Part shown: positions 1 to 5,420 of the stretch, piece by piece | How positions within the stretch are numbered: the stretch's first letter is position 1 | Layout of the letters: every line of letters begins with the position of its first letter | Source: a virus | DNA: 52,308 nt | Reading direction: 5' to 3' (one strand) | IMG/VR virus record: IMGVR_UViG_3300044726_000110 | Coordinates: 1 to 52,308 of that record | Position numbers and translations under genes: made by a program | The notes under the pieces: model-generated | Database searches by the model: none | What the model saw: only the letters and a program-made list of their open reading frames with translations | What the model was told of the DNA's origin: nothing

Positions 1-43
1 ACGGTGAACGCGAAGATGTAGAAGCCGAGTTCGGCTACCTCTT

Positions 44-313
44 TCATCGCGACAGCAGGAAGTGGAGTTCGTTGGTGTGCAGGATCGCGATGAGTGCTGC
101 TTCCTGGGTTGGGAAGCTGCCGAGTTCACGCGATTGCCCGTCGTCGGTGATCATTGCGCGCCACAGGCCGCTCATTGGTTCGGCCAGCATGTGACCGAAT
201 CCCTGCTCGTGCCATTCGCCGTCCACCGAGGATTTGAGGAATACCTCGAAATCGTTCTTGGTGTCCGGCAGGGGGCGTATGCCTACGCCAATGTACTGTT
301 CGGGTTCAGGCAT
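44..313 (-). CDS. Small hypothetical phage protein (89 aa)
   Basis: ATG start at 313, overlapping the stop of the upstream gene by 8 bp, so it is translationally coupled to it. The product is acidic and mixed alpha/beta in look, with no signal peptide, membrane segment or Cys pair; motifs such as GFGHMLAEPMSGLWRAMI do not recall a family to me. It is the last gene of the leftward left-hand operon and would face the papain-like gene across a 22-bp gap if the molecule is circular. Real gene likely from its tight packing; function unknown. Confidence 0.65.
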   Translation of the reverse strand: MPEPEQYIGVGIRPLPDTKNDFEVFLKSSVDGEWHEQGFGHMLAEPMSGLWRAMITDDGQSRELGSFPTQEAALIAILHTNELHFLLSR

Positions 314-629
314 TGCGCATCGCCTTCAGGATCTGCTCGCCTTCGGCTGTGACTGCCACGCCGATGCCGAACAGCGGTGATCCGTGCTCCTGGCGGTAGG
401 ACCAGACGACGTTTCCCGGTGCCCACAATCCTGTGCGCTTGAAAGCGGCGTCTACCCACGGTTGCGGGAGTGCAGTGTCGATGCCCGGCCCATCGAGGCC
501 ACGCATCCGTATTGCTTCACCGTGCGTGAACTGCTCGCCGATTGCAATGCTTGCACTGATATCGGCGGGCGTTGCCGGGAAGTACGGACGCGCGTGCTCA
601 GCCAGTATGTACTGGCGCGAAGTTGTCAT
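306..629 (-). CDS. Small hypothetical phage protein (107 aa)
   Basis: ATG at 629 follows a good ribosome site (TTGGAGG about 6 nt upstream on the minus strand), which decides the start. The protein contains an IGEQFTHGEAIRMRGLDG segment and a Trp-rich middle (PQPWVDAAFKRTGLWAPG). No family recognised. It begins a two-gene unit with the 44-313 gene, preceded by a roughly 100-bp gap holding a hairpin, so it may be read by leakage from upstream or from its own weak promoter. Confidence 0.68.
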   Translation of the reverse strand: MTTSRQYILAEHARPYFPATPADISASIAIGEQFTHGEAIRMRGLDGPGIDTALPQPWVDAAFKRTGLWAPGNVVWSYRQEHGSPLFGIGVAVTAEGEQILKAMRNA

Positions 630-680
630 TAATGACCTCCAAGTTTTGGTGCGTTATTTTACATGCTCAAGCATGCAACA

Positions 681-706
681 CGCAACGAAGATCTCTCTTC
701 GCTGCG
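681..706. other. Intergenic hairpin
   Basis: Stem CGCA, an A/C mismatch, then CGAAGA around a TCTC tetraloop. It lies between the stop of the 731-1003 gene and the start of the 306-629 gene. No U-run follows on the minus strand, so it is either a weak terminator or an RNA-processing/stability hairpin. A smaller palindrome (ATGCTCAAGCAT) sits next to it at about 663-674. Confidence 0.5.
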
Positions 707-730
707 TGCGGCTAGCGGGTGAGCTATCGC

Positions 731-1003
731 TCAGACATTTTGGTAGAGCGTATCGATGATCAGCCACGTGTCGTCCACGTAGCGGGCGAGGCGGATCACG
801 TCGGGCCGGTAGTGGCGGTAGTAGCCGCCGCAGCAGTCGTGTGCGTGAGTGCAGTGGTACGGCTCGAAGCGCTGTGATTCGTTGGCGAATTGCTTCACCT
901 GATCACGCGTGCCACGGGCTGACCAGATCTCGCGCACCGTGTCGCCGCTGCGGTTACAGACGTTACCGATGCTTTCGAGATCGAGTTGTGCTTCGGTTTT
1001 CAT
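731..1003 (-). CDS. His/Cys-rich small protein (90 aa)
   Basis: I start this at ATG 1003 because it makes an ATGA overlap with the stop of the upstream gene; a start at 1033 is also open. The middle carries a dense cluster YHCTHAHDCCGGYYRHY that could bind a metal, followed by a hydrophobic C-terminus. No known family recognised. It is the third gene of the chain 1661-731. Metal binding is inferred only from the Cys/His spacing. Confidence 0.62.
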   Translation of the reverse strand: MKTEAQLDLESIGNVCNRSGDTVREIWSARGTRDQVKQFANESQRFEPYHCTHAHDCCGGYYRHYRPDVIRLARYVDDTWLIIDTLYQNV

Positions 1004-1320
1004 CGGCGGCGCTTGCTGGGCGCGAGCGTCCACGTGCGCGGCAGTGCCAGTTGTTGTGCTGGCTGGCGCTTACACGTGCTCATGAATGCACACATGTTGT
1101 GGAGGATGCGAACGTGGCGGGCGATTACTCGCTCGTCGTCGTCAATGTCATCCTCGAACAATACGTGTGCAACACGATTGCGGGCGTCGTCGTTGGTGTC
1201 ACCTGGCTGTGCATCGTACCGCTTCATGACAATGTTCACGGTGCCGTTGTTATACGGCGTGCAAACAATGTCGATGAACGGCTTCGATGAAGGATGCCAT
1301 TGCATGTTGCGCAGTGGCAT
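1000..1320 (-). CDS. Hypothetical protein (106 aa)
   Basis: The start at 1320 gives a TGATG overlap with the stop of the upstream gene; the longer open frame to 1593 would run antiparallel in frame over that gene and is not credible. The product has an acidic middle (LFEDDIDDDERVIARHVRIL) and a very basic C-terminal tail (APSKRRR). No recognised domain. Part of a three-gene coupled unit of the left-hand leftward operon. Confidence 0.6.
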   Translation of the reverse strand: MPLRNMQWHPSSKPFIDIVCTPYNNGTVNIVMKRYDAQPGDTNDDARNRVAHVLFEDDIDDDERVIARHVRILHNMCAFMSTCKRQPAQQLALPRTWTLAPSKRRR

Positions 1321-1661
1321 CAGATGAACACCGTGGGGTTTTCCCAGTACGCGGCGCGCTCTGCGAGCAGATTCAGAACGTCGCGCTTTGTGTGCGTATC
1401 GTTCCACACCGACGTTTCGACATCGAGGCCGAGCAGTTGCTGCTCGAAGTTGACGTGCCAGCCGCCGGGTAGTCCGCTGACGCTGCCGAACATCTCTTTT
1501 TCGGCCCGCACGATTGCGTAGAGCAGGCATGCGGGAGTGTCCGTTTTCTTTTCGGTGATTCGCGTGCGCCCGTGACCGGGCATACGGAACCATCCCTTTT
1601 CACGGATGATCTCGGCGGCGCGATTGCAGAGTGCAGCGTTCTGGGCTGCGGTCGTGGTCAT
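1320..1661 (-). CDS. DUF6197-like small protein (113 aa)
   Basis: Start chosen at ATG 1661, just after CTCAGGAGTC, a good ribosome site. The N-terminus reads AAEIIREKGW, the middle TPACLLYAIVRAEKEMFG and the C-terminus VWNDTHTKRDVLNLLAERAA. This order (helix ending in GW, CLL(G/Y)A helix, WND-x-RT-x-DV-x-LL-x-x-A) resembles the DUF6197 family of unknown function known mainly from actinobacteria and their phages. The assignment is from memory of the family pattern. First gene of a coupled three-gene unit. Confidence 0.65.
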   Translation of the reverse strand: MTTTAAQNAALCNRAAEIIREKGWFRMPGHGRTRITEKKTDTPACLLYAIVRAEKEMFGSVSGLPGGWHVNFEQQLLGLDVETSVWNDTHTKRDVLNLLAERAAYWENPTVFI

Positions 1662-1702
1662 TGGTTTGTGACTCCTGAGTGATGTTTGCTGCACACGCAG
1701 CG

Positions 1703-1734
1703 GCAAGCCGATGAGCGTGACTCATCGGCTTTGC
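1703..1734. other. Terminator-like or attenuator hairpin
   Basis: An 11-bp perfect stem (AAGCCGATGAG with CTCATCGGCTT) with a CGTGA loop, lying 13 bp past the stop of the 1747-1962 gene on the minus strand and 42 bp before the next start. There is no clear U-run afterwards, so termination would be partial or Rho-type; it may equally cap a transcript after processing. Confidence 0.55.
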
Positions 1735-1746
1735 GCCGTGGGTGAG

Positions 1747-1962
1747 TTACTGGGCGTTGTGGCGGTCCAGGTGCGCTGCCATTTCGTGCATGAATTCGAT
1801 CGTGCGCTTGATTCGTGCGCGATCAGCGAGTGTGCGGGCGCTTTGCTGGAGCGCTGCGGCGTGAACCTCGACTGCCCACTTCCACGTGGGGTTCATCACC
1901 ACGTAGTGGGATGCGGGTAGTTCGGTGCAGTCGCAATCCGTGCTGTCGTGAGCGTCAAGCAT
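1747..1962 (-). CDS. Small hypothetical protein (71 aa)
   Basis: ATG 1962 overlaps the stop of the preceding gene by 8 bp, which sets the start. N-terminus carries CDCTELP, then a Trp motif (NPTWKWAVEVHAAALQQSART) and a basic/acidic helix ending in HEMAAHLDRHNAQ. Mostly helical by eye; no known family. Third of the coupled genes 2394-1747. Confidence 0.6.
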   Translation of the reverse strand: MLDAHDSTDCDCTELPASHYVVMNPTWKWAVEVHAAALQQSARTLADRARIKRTIEFMHEMAAHLDRHNAQ

Positions 1963-2140
1963 GGATGAGTGTCCTGCATGCGCAAGCGCATTTGAGTTCG
2001 GGTTCCACGTCGTTGACGCATTCGTGCGGGTCGAGTTGATCTCCCGCCGTACGCATGGTGTGGGCTTGATCCTCGTAACCGAGGATGCCCATGTCATACG
2101 CGGCGGTTACACACTCGTCGCATACTTCTACGTCCGGCAT
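1955..2140 (-). CDS. Cys-rich mini protein (61 aa)
   Basis: Begins MPDVEVCDECVTAAYDMG, overlapping the end of the upstream gene by 13 bp. The CDEC pair near the N-terminus and LKCACACR near the C-terminus make a plausible four-Cys zinc site. Such mini zinc-ribbon proteins are common in phage early regions. Metal binding is inferred; function unknown. Confidence 0.62.
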   Translation of the reverse strand: MPDVEVCDECVTAAYDMGILGYEDQAHTMRTAGDQLDPHECVNDVEPELKCACACRTLIHA

Positions 2141-2394
2141 TCGTGGGCCTCGATCACTTCAGCCACCGCGCGCCGTAGTTGCTCGCTTGTGGTGGTGAAC
2201 ATGGGGAGCCAGGTCGATGCGCTGCATGCTGCTTCGTGGCGCACTTGGACGTAATGCCGTCGTGTGCGTGATCCCGGTGGGGTATCGAGCGGTTCATGCA
2301 ACGTGATCTGGTACCCGTGGTACTGGTACACGTTCCCGGTTCGCGGCGTTTGCACATTGAGTGTGAACCCGCGCGCGGGGCTGGCCGATTGCAT
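2128..2394 (-). CDS. Hypothetical protein (88 aa)
   Basis: I choose ATG 2394 because GGAGGAGATCGTCA precedes it on the minus strand, a strong ribosome site; the frame is open to 2427 but without one. The sequence shows beta-like NVYQYHGYQITLHEP and RRHYVQVRHEA, then a helix LRRAVAEVIEAHECRT. No family recognised. First gene after the two-tier hairpin at 2436-2484, so possibly the head of a transcription unit. Confidence 0.64.
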   Translation of the reverse strand: MQSASPARGFTLNVQTPRTGNVYQYHGYQITLHEPLDTPPGSRTRRHYVQVRHEAACSASTWLPMFTTTSEQLRRAVAEVIEAHECRT

Positions 2395-2420
2395 TGACGA
2401 TCTCCTCCGTGTGTGGTGTT

Positions 2421-2436
2421 GGTACACAAGTGTACC
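2421..2436. promoter_or_regulatory. Perfect 16-bp palindrome, possible operator
   Basis: GGTACACAAGTGTACC: two 7-bp arms around AA. It lies in the 5' region of the 2128-2394 gene, directly abutting a long hairpin. As RNA its 2-nt loop would be poor, so it looks more like a site for a dimeric DNA-binding protein. No protein is identified for it. Confidence 0.45.
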
Positions 2437-2484
2437 GCACGGATGCCTGCCAACACTGATCTGCGTTGGCAGTGAATCCGTGCG
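2436..2484. other. Two-tier intergenic hairpin
   Basis: Outer 9-bp stem CGCACGGAT/ATCCGTGCG and inner 8-bp stem CTGCCAAC/GTTGGCAG around a 10-nt loop, separated by a small asymmetric internal loop. It begins at the base after the stop codon of the 2485-2664 gene on the minus strand. Position suggests a terminator or 3'-end stabiliser; there is no U-run. Confidence 0.6.
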
Positions 2485-2664
2485 TTATACCGGTGTCGGT
2501 GTGTTGCGCTCCATGCGTAGGAGCGCCTCGATTGTGAAGCCCAGATCCGCCTGCTCGCAGAGCGAATTGCAGTAGGTGAGCTTGAGGGATGCGTGCGACT
2601 TGTTGTAGTCGTACGCGCCATTGCAACGCTTGCAATGGCGTAGTGGGATGCGGGCATCCTGCAT
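2485..2664 (-). CDS. Cys-containing mini protein (59 aa)
   Basis: Short gene read by hand: it starts with ATG 2664 (MQDARIPLRHCKRCNGAYD) and ends with TAA at 2485. CKRC with later CNSLC makes a plausible four-Cys zinc ribbon (HCKRCNGAY then YCNSLCEQ). It fills the space between the neighbouring genes with only 2 bp to the stop of the upstream gene, and its end abuts the two-tier hairpin, which supports it over the longer arginine-rich frames on the same strand. Confidence 0.68.
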   Translation of the reverse strand: MQDARIPLRHCKRCNGAYDYNKSHASLKLTYCNSLCEQADLGFTIEALLRMERNTPTPV

Positions 2665-2666
2665 GG

Positions 2667-2978
2667 TTAGAGTCCTTTCGCTTTTTGTGTGGCGATGAGG
2701 ATTTCGTTGACCTCATCGGATGTGCGGTAGGCGGCTATGCCGTCCGGCCCCGTGGGTACGCCCTCGACTTCGTGAGTGGAGAACTTGGTGCCGATCGTGT
2801 GTCCAGTGGCGACCTCGTAATTGCGGTGGCCGTCGCTGTACAGCAGCCTGCACGATACTACGCTCACGGTGTAGCCGTTGTCGTAGTGAATCCGCGCGGC
2901 TGTGCAGCCACCGAGTGGGTGGCTGCGATGTTCACCGAACTGCGCGAGCGCAATGTCGGTGACACCATAATTATCCAT
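2667..2978 (-). CDS. Hypothetical protein (103 aa)
   Basis: Start at ATG 2978 overlaps the stop of the upstream gene by 8 bp. The sequence (MDNYGVTDIALAQFGEHRS, then TVSVVSCRLLYSDGHRNYEV) looks beta-rich, ending with a short helix (DEVNEILIATQKAKGL). No membrane segment or known motif. Translationally coupled with the Cys-rich gene before it and the 59-aa gene after it. Confidence 0.64.
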   Translation of the reverse strand: MDNYGVTDIALAQFGEHRSHPLGGCTAARIHYDNGYTVSVVSCRLLYSDGHRNYEVATGHTIGTKFSTHEVEGVPTGPDGIAAYRTSDEVNEILIATQKAKGL

Positions 2979-3171
2979 GACTGTGGTCCTTTCGCTTTTT
3001 GGCGTACCGCCAGCAAGTGGGGCACAACGCGACTGCAAATGCAATCGTGGTGGCTATCGCGCGGTTACAACAATCGCACAAATAGAGCCTCCTGGGTGTG
3101 GTGGGCGTAGGGCCGGTGAGCAGGTGTGGATCAACCGGACGTGGTTGCGTCTCGGTTGTTGTGTGCTGCAC
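2971..3171 (-). CDS. Zinc-ribbon-like mini protein (66 aa)
   Basis: GTG start at 3171 is the only reasonable start but lacks a convincing ribosome site. After a Pro/Thr-rich N-terminus come LCDCCNRAI and ALCPTCWRYAKKRKDH, a CxxC...CxxC pair about 18 residues apart, typical of a small zinc ribbon. The basic C-terminus could touch nucleic acid. Function unknown; nothing enzymatic is visible. Confidence 0.62.
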   Translation of the reverse strand: MQHTTTETQPRPVDPHLLTGPTPTTPRRLYLCDCCNRAIATTIAFAVALCPTCWRYAKKRKDHSHG

Positions 3172-3212
3172 CGGCCCCGTGCCGATTGCGATTGCGAGTG
3201 CTGCGGTTACAG

Positions 3213-3262
3213 CGCTGCGTGGTGGCGGTGAGATCTAGCAGTCTCACAGCCACCACGCAGCG
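3213..3262. other. Long two-tier hairpin
   Basis: A perfect 14-bp stem (CGCTGCGTGGTGGC with GCCACCACGCAGCG) topped by a second 6-bp stem (GTGAGA/TCTCAC) and an 8-nt loop. It sits between the stop at 3296 and the start at 3171 on the leftward strand and follows a second hairpin. Perfect pairing over 14 bp in a 52-kb genome is not expected by chance. Role is probably termination, processing or leader control. Confidence 0.65.
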
Positions 3263-3281
3263 GGCGATCTAGGTGATCGCC
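3263..3281. terminator. Short hairpin after the 33-aa gene
   Basis: Stem GGCGATC/GATCGCC with a 5-nt loop, directly adjoining the 3213-3262 hairpin and 14 bp past the stop of the 3296-3397 gene on the minus strand. Reads as the first part of a tandem hairpin terminator; no U-tract. Confidence 0.45.
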
Positions 3282-3295
3282 GCGCCGGGGTGTGG

Positions 3296-3397
3296 CTAGT
3301 AGGCGAGCGCTTGGGAGAGTGCGGCCTGAGCGTAGAGGATGATCGTGGCGACTATCGTCGCCAGTACGAACGCTCCGAATAGTGCGTGCCAGATCAT
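3296..3397 (-). CDS. Single-span membrane mini protein (33 aa)
   Basis: Read by hand: ATG 3397 overlaps the stop of the upstream gene as ATGA; TAG ends at 3296. The product begins MIWHALFGAFVLATIVATII and is one hydrophobic segment of about 22 residues followed by LYAQAALSQALAY. Such peptides are common in phage early operons and can modify the host membrane; no homology is claimed. The exact ATGA coupling and the hairpin right after the stop are the main support. Confidence 0.6.
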   Translation of the reverse strand: MIWHALFGAFVLATIVATIILYAQAALSQALAY

Positions 3398-3546
3398 GCG
3401 GCGTGGTTACCTTTGAAACGCCGTACCTGCACGCAGGTTTCCCCGCGTACTTCCCCGCAATATTGCGGGCGCATCAGCGCGGGCAGTTCCCATGTCCACG
3501 ACGCGAATCGTCGTAGCGGGACGGCCTGACAGAACGAACAAAGCAT
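3394..3546 (-). CDS. Small Cys-containing protein (50 aa)
   Basis: I start at ATG 3546, preceded by GGGAGATCTCT on the minus strand, because the upstream extension is made of the GCGATTGCAAG tandem repeat and looks non-coding. The product MLCSFCQAVPLRR has a CxxC pair at residues 3-6 and later YCGEVRGETC, giving a possible four-Cys zinc site. It is coupled by ATGA overlap to the 33-aa membrane protein. Confidence 0.58.
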   Translation of the reverse strand: MLCSFCQAVPLRRFASWTWELPALMRPQYCGEVRGETCVQVRRFKGNHAA

Positions 3547-3569
3547 AGAGATCTCCCGTGTGGTGTGGC

Positions 3570-3646
3570 GCGATTGCAGGTGCAAGATTTGCGAGTGCAA
3601 GCACGATCTGCGACTGCAAGCGCGATTGCGATTGCAAGCAGAGATC
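3570..3646. repeat. Four imperfect 18-21-bp tandem repeats
   Basis: Units start at 3570, 3591, 3610 and 3628 and follow GCGA-N-TGCA(A/G)G(C/T)-N2-GAT. They occupy the 5' region of the 3394-3546 gene. The core GATTGCAA also recurs sparsely elsewhere in the left block. Could be protein-binding iterons or the remnant of a leader; no ORF in the repeat is convincing. Confidence 0.6.
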
Positions 3647-3699
3647 GTGGGGTGTGGTGTCACACCCTGTGGAGGGGAGATAAAGTTGCATGGGGAAAT

Positions 3700-3722
3700 G
3701 GCGCCCCTCCGCTCGGGGCGCC
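3700..3722 (-). terminator. Terminator of the 3730-4203 gene
   Basis: Perfect 8-bp GC stem GGCGCCCC/GGGGCGCC with a 7-nt loop, 7 bp beyond the stop at 3730. On the minus strand it is followed by ATTTCC, on the plus strand by TTT, so it may work in either direction. Confidence 0.65.
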
Positions 3723-3729
3723 TTTCCTG

Positions 3730-4203
3730 CTAGAAACGCGAGCTACGCGTTACCGGTGCGGTGGCTTTGGCCGCCTTTTCTACCAGCGTGATGATCACGC
3801 CCGCCATAACACGCTCGACCGAAATAGCTCCGGTGCGGGCGTCGCGGTACTCGACAACGTTGTCCGAGGAACGGAAATCGACCCGGAATTGACCCGGTGC
3901 GCTTCCAAGTTCCACCGACGCGGCGAGCGCGGCGCGGCTGAAGATGTGCCGCAATTGGTTGCGGTCACCTTCGTAGATCGGCTCAGCGCGTACCGCCGTC
4001 TTGACCGTGGGGTCGTCCGCGAAGATCGGCCATGCGCGAAGGGTGACTTTGCCAGCGGTTTTGGCGCTTGCAAGCACGGTGCGTGCAAATTCGATCTGGC
4101 GGGCGTCCGCGGAGCCAGAGGCTTCGATGAGCGCGAGCAGGTCTACAGCGGGGGCGGTAGGGGCGGCCGCAGCCACCCCCTTATCGAGGGTGGACTCGGC
4201 CAT
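3730..4203 (-). CDS. Hypothetical protein, first of the leftward block (157 aa)
   Basis: ATG 4203 (MAESTLDKGVAAAAPTAPAV) has GAAAGG upstream on the minus strand; the open frame beyond it crosses the G-quadruplex tract and is rejected. After a low-complexity Ala/Pro N-terminus (about 1-25) the protein has a helical region, then a beta-rich segment with FRVDFRSSDNVVEYRDA and a hydrophobic VMAGVIITLVEKAAK near the end. No family recognised. It is the gene nearest the control region and probably the most strongly transcribed of the block. Confidence 0.66.
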   Translation of the reverse strand: MAESTLDKGVAAAAPTAPAVDLLALIEASGSADARQIEFARTVLASAKTAGKVTLRAWPIFADDPTVKTAVRAEPIYEGDRNQLRHIFSRAALAASVELGSAPGQFRVDFRSSDNVVEYRDARTGAISVERVMAGVIITLVEKAAKATAPVTRSSRF

Positions 4204-4260
4204 GCTAGGGCAAAACCTTTCTGCCGCGTGCGTACGCGGTACGTGGGGCCGCCCCCGCGT

Positions 4261-4286
4261 GGGGCGGGGGTGGCGGGGGCGGGGGG
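4261..4286 (+). other. G-quadruplex-forming motif
   Basis: Plus-strand G runs of 4, 5, 5 and 6 separated by C, TGGC and C, 58 bp upstream of the first leftward gene. This satisfies the usual G3+N1-7 pattern four times. Because the gene is read leftward, the G-rich strand is the template. Folding is inferred from the pattern. Confidence 0.6.
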
Positions 4287-4340
4287 CCGTGGCCCCTTGG
4301 AACTTCCTCATTGTAACAAAATATTCCTTGATGTACGCTC

Positions 4341-4749
4341 GTTATGTATCCAAGTCGATCTTCGCGCAAAGCTTAACACTTCGTAGTTATGTCAACGTCC
4401 GTAGGTTCACGGGGTGACATAATAGATCGTTGTGTGAGGGGGTGCCGACAGATCCCTTCCATAACGTGTACTAGACTTATGTCAAAATGAACGTATATTC
4501 ACTGGATTATGTCACCCCACGAGTCTGGAGATGACATAAGGTATGTGAGATCCGAGCACACATCGGATCCGAATATGGTGGGGTGTGCGTTCGGATCTGA
4601 GTCTGGGGGTGACATAAGTTTTGACGGATCAATATGGGGCGCACAACGCGTTATGTGGACACCCTCTCACAGAGAGACATAACGTTGGTCGATCATATAG
4701 ACATAAGTATCTTGACATAACGCGCATGGGTCCCACTCGTTATGTCAAG
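4341..4749. repeat. Cluster of TTATGTC / GACATAA sites
   Basis: About thirteen copies in both orientations. TTATGTC-type at 4387, 4477, 4507, 4741 (forward) and, as GACATAA, at about 4416, 4533, 4611, 4676, 4700 and 4714; degenerate copies at 4342, 4460 and 4651. Three share the longer GGGGTGACATAA (4411, 4506 inverted, 4607). Outside the cluster the 7-mer is rare and falls inside genes. Looks like an array of binding sites (repressor, origin or partition protein). Confidence 0.8.
4711..4749. repeat. Perfect 12-bp inverted repeat within the site cluster
   Basis: CTTGACATAACG at 4711-4722 and its exact reverse complement CGTTATGTCAAG at 4738-4749, 15 bp apart. Each arm contains one GACATAA site and a TTGACA hexamer. 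This is the strongest pair in the array and could bind a protein co-operatively or form a hairpin. Confidence 0.7.
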
Positions 4750-4915
4750 CGTGGTGTGTAGTTCACCAGGAGAACAATCCGAGTACGATTTTCAAAACCG
4801 AGATAATCGCCCAGGGGCGCATATATATTTTTGCAAAAAATCCAAATTGATCGCCTAGAGCGGGCCGGCCCAAAATGCATGTTCGCGAATCGGTCAGTCC
4901 AGGAGATATAAGGAA

Positions 4916-4956
4916 GCCCTCATGACTCATTCACCACAAAAATGAATCATGAGGGC
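4916..4956. terminator. Long hairpin, 15 of 16 pairs
   Basis: Left arm 4916-4931 (GCCCTCATGACTCATT), right arm 4941-4956, one C/A mismatch, 9-nt loop rich in A. On the leftward strand it ends about 50-90 nt downstream of the promoter at 5010-5039 and is followed by TTCCTTATA, so it may end a short leftward transcript. Confidence 0.6.
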
Positions 4957-5009
4957 CAAAGGAGAGCGCGAGCGTGTCTCGGGGGAGGTCGTTACTCGTC
5001 GCAATACAG

Positions 5010-5039
5010 AGTATAGTTCACGGGGGCACCTATTGTCAA
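5010..5039 (-). promoter_or_regulatory. Strong leftward sigma70-type promoter
   Basis: Minus strand TTGACA (5039-5034), 18-bp spacer, TATACT (5015-5010). The -35 is perfect and the -10 matches five of six positions. It points at the TTATGTC cluster and the left gene block. Its -35 lies within a 15-bp palindrome, so repression there is expected. Confidence 0.7.
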
Positions 5040-5043
5040 TAGG
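5029..5043. promoter_or_regulatory. Palindromic operator over the -35
   Basis: CCTATTGTCAATAGG: 7-bp arms around one T. It covers the -35 hexamer of the leftward promoter, the usual place for a repressor dimer. The binding protein is not identified; the HTH proteins at 5774, 8060 and 50556 are candidates. Confidence 0.55.
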
Positions 5044-5113
5044 CTACTCCGTAGTATAGACAGCTTCTATGGAGCCAGGAATGTCTACAACGGCGTCTAC
5101 GGAGTTGTAAACT

Positions 5114-5216
5114 GTTTACAAAACGGCCTTTTAGGTTCAAACCCGAACCCGCCTCGTATACAAAACCCCTTTCTAGGTTCAAACCCGAACGCCCCTCGTA
5201 TACAAAACTCTTTACC
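5114..5216. repeat. 42-bp direct repeats, about 2.5 copies
   Basis: AGGTTCAAACCCGAAC recurs at 5133 and 5175, and GTATACAAAAC at 5156 and 5198, both with a 42-bp period; TTTACAAAACGG at 5115 starts a diverged copy. The period is a multiple of three, so reverse frames stay open, but no start with a ribosome site supports coding. GGTTCAAACCC resembles a tRNA T-arm sequence; no tRNA is present. Confidence 0.65.
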
Positions 5217-5254
5217 TTCGGCCAAAAACCCATACACCGACGCATAAATATGCA

Positions 5255-5284
5255 TAGACGCCACCCGCAGTCCCGTCATATAAT
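5255..5284 (+). promoter_or_regulatory. Possible rightward promoter
   Basis: TAGACG (5255-5260), 18-bp spacer, perfect TATAAT (5279-5284). No gene starts close downstream; the first hairpin (GCTTAC-GAA-GTAAGC, 5318-5332) and a strong hairpin at 5421 follow, so a short non-coding RNA of about 155 nt could be made. Speculative. Confidence 0.4.
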
Positions 5285-5420
5285 TGCTCTGCGCAGCAGC
5301 CAAGAAATGATCGAGTAGCTTACGAAGTAAGCAACGAGTAGGATTAAGGAAGCCTCGGGAAGTCACCCGTATCAGGACGCTGATCGGACCACTCATTCCT
5401 AGAGGCCCAGCGGTGGCACT

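Noticed and set aside
24-37. AGCCGA/TCGGCT hairpin between the window start and the first gene
   Set aside because: The stem leaves only a 2-nt loop (4 bp with a workable loop); too weak to call a terminator.
3565-4417. Long forward open frames antisense to the first left-block gene
   Set aside because: Arginine/glycine-rich shadow of the 3730-4203 gene and of the GC-rich leader; no start signal.
4341-4749. TTATGTC array read as DnaA boxes or a CRISPR array
   Set aside because: The word does not match the DnaA box TTATCCACA, and spacing and orientation are irregular, unlike CRISPR repeat-spacer units.
5133-5190. GGTTCAAACCC taken as part of a tRNA gene
   Set aside because: No acceptor or anticodon arm and no CCA-end context; it is part of a direct repeat. 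No tRNA was found in the window.
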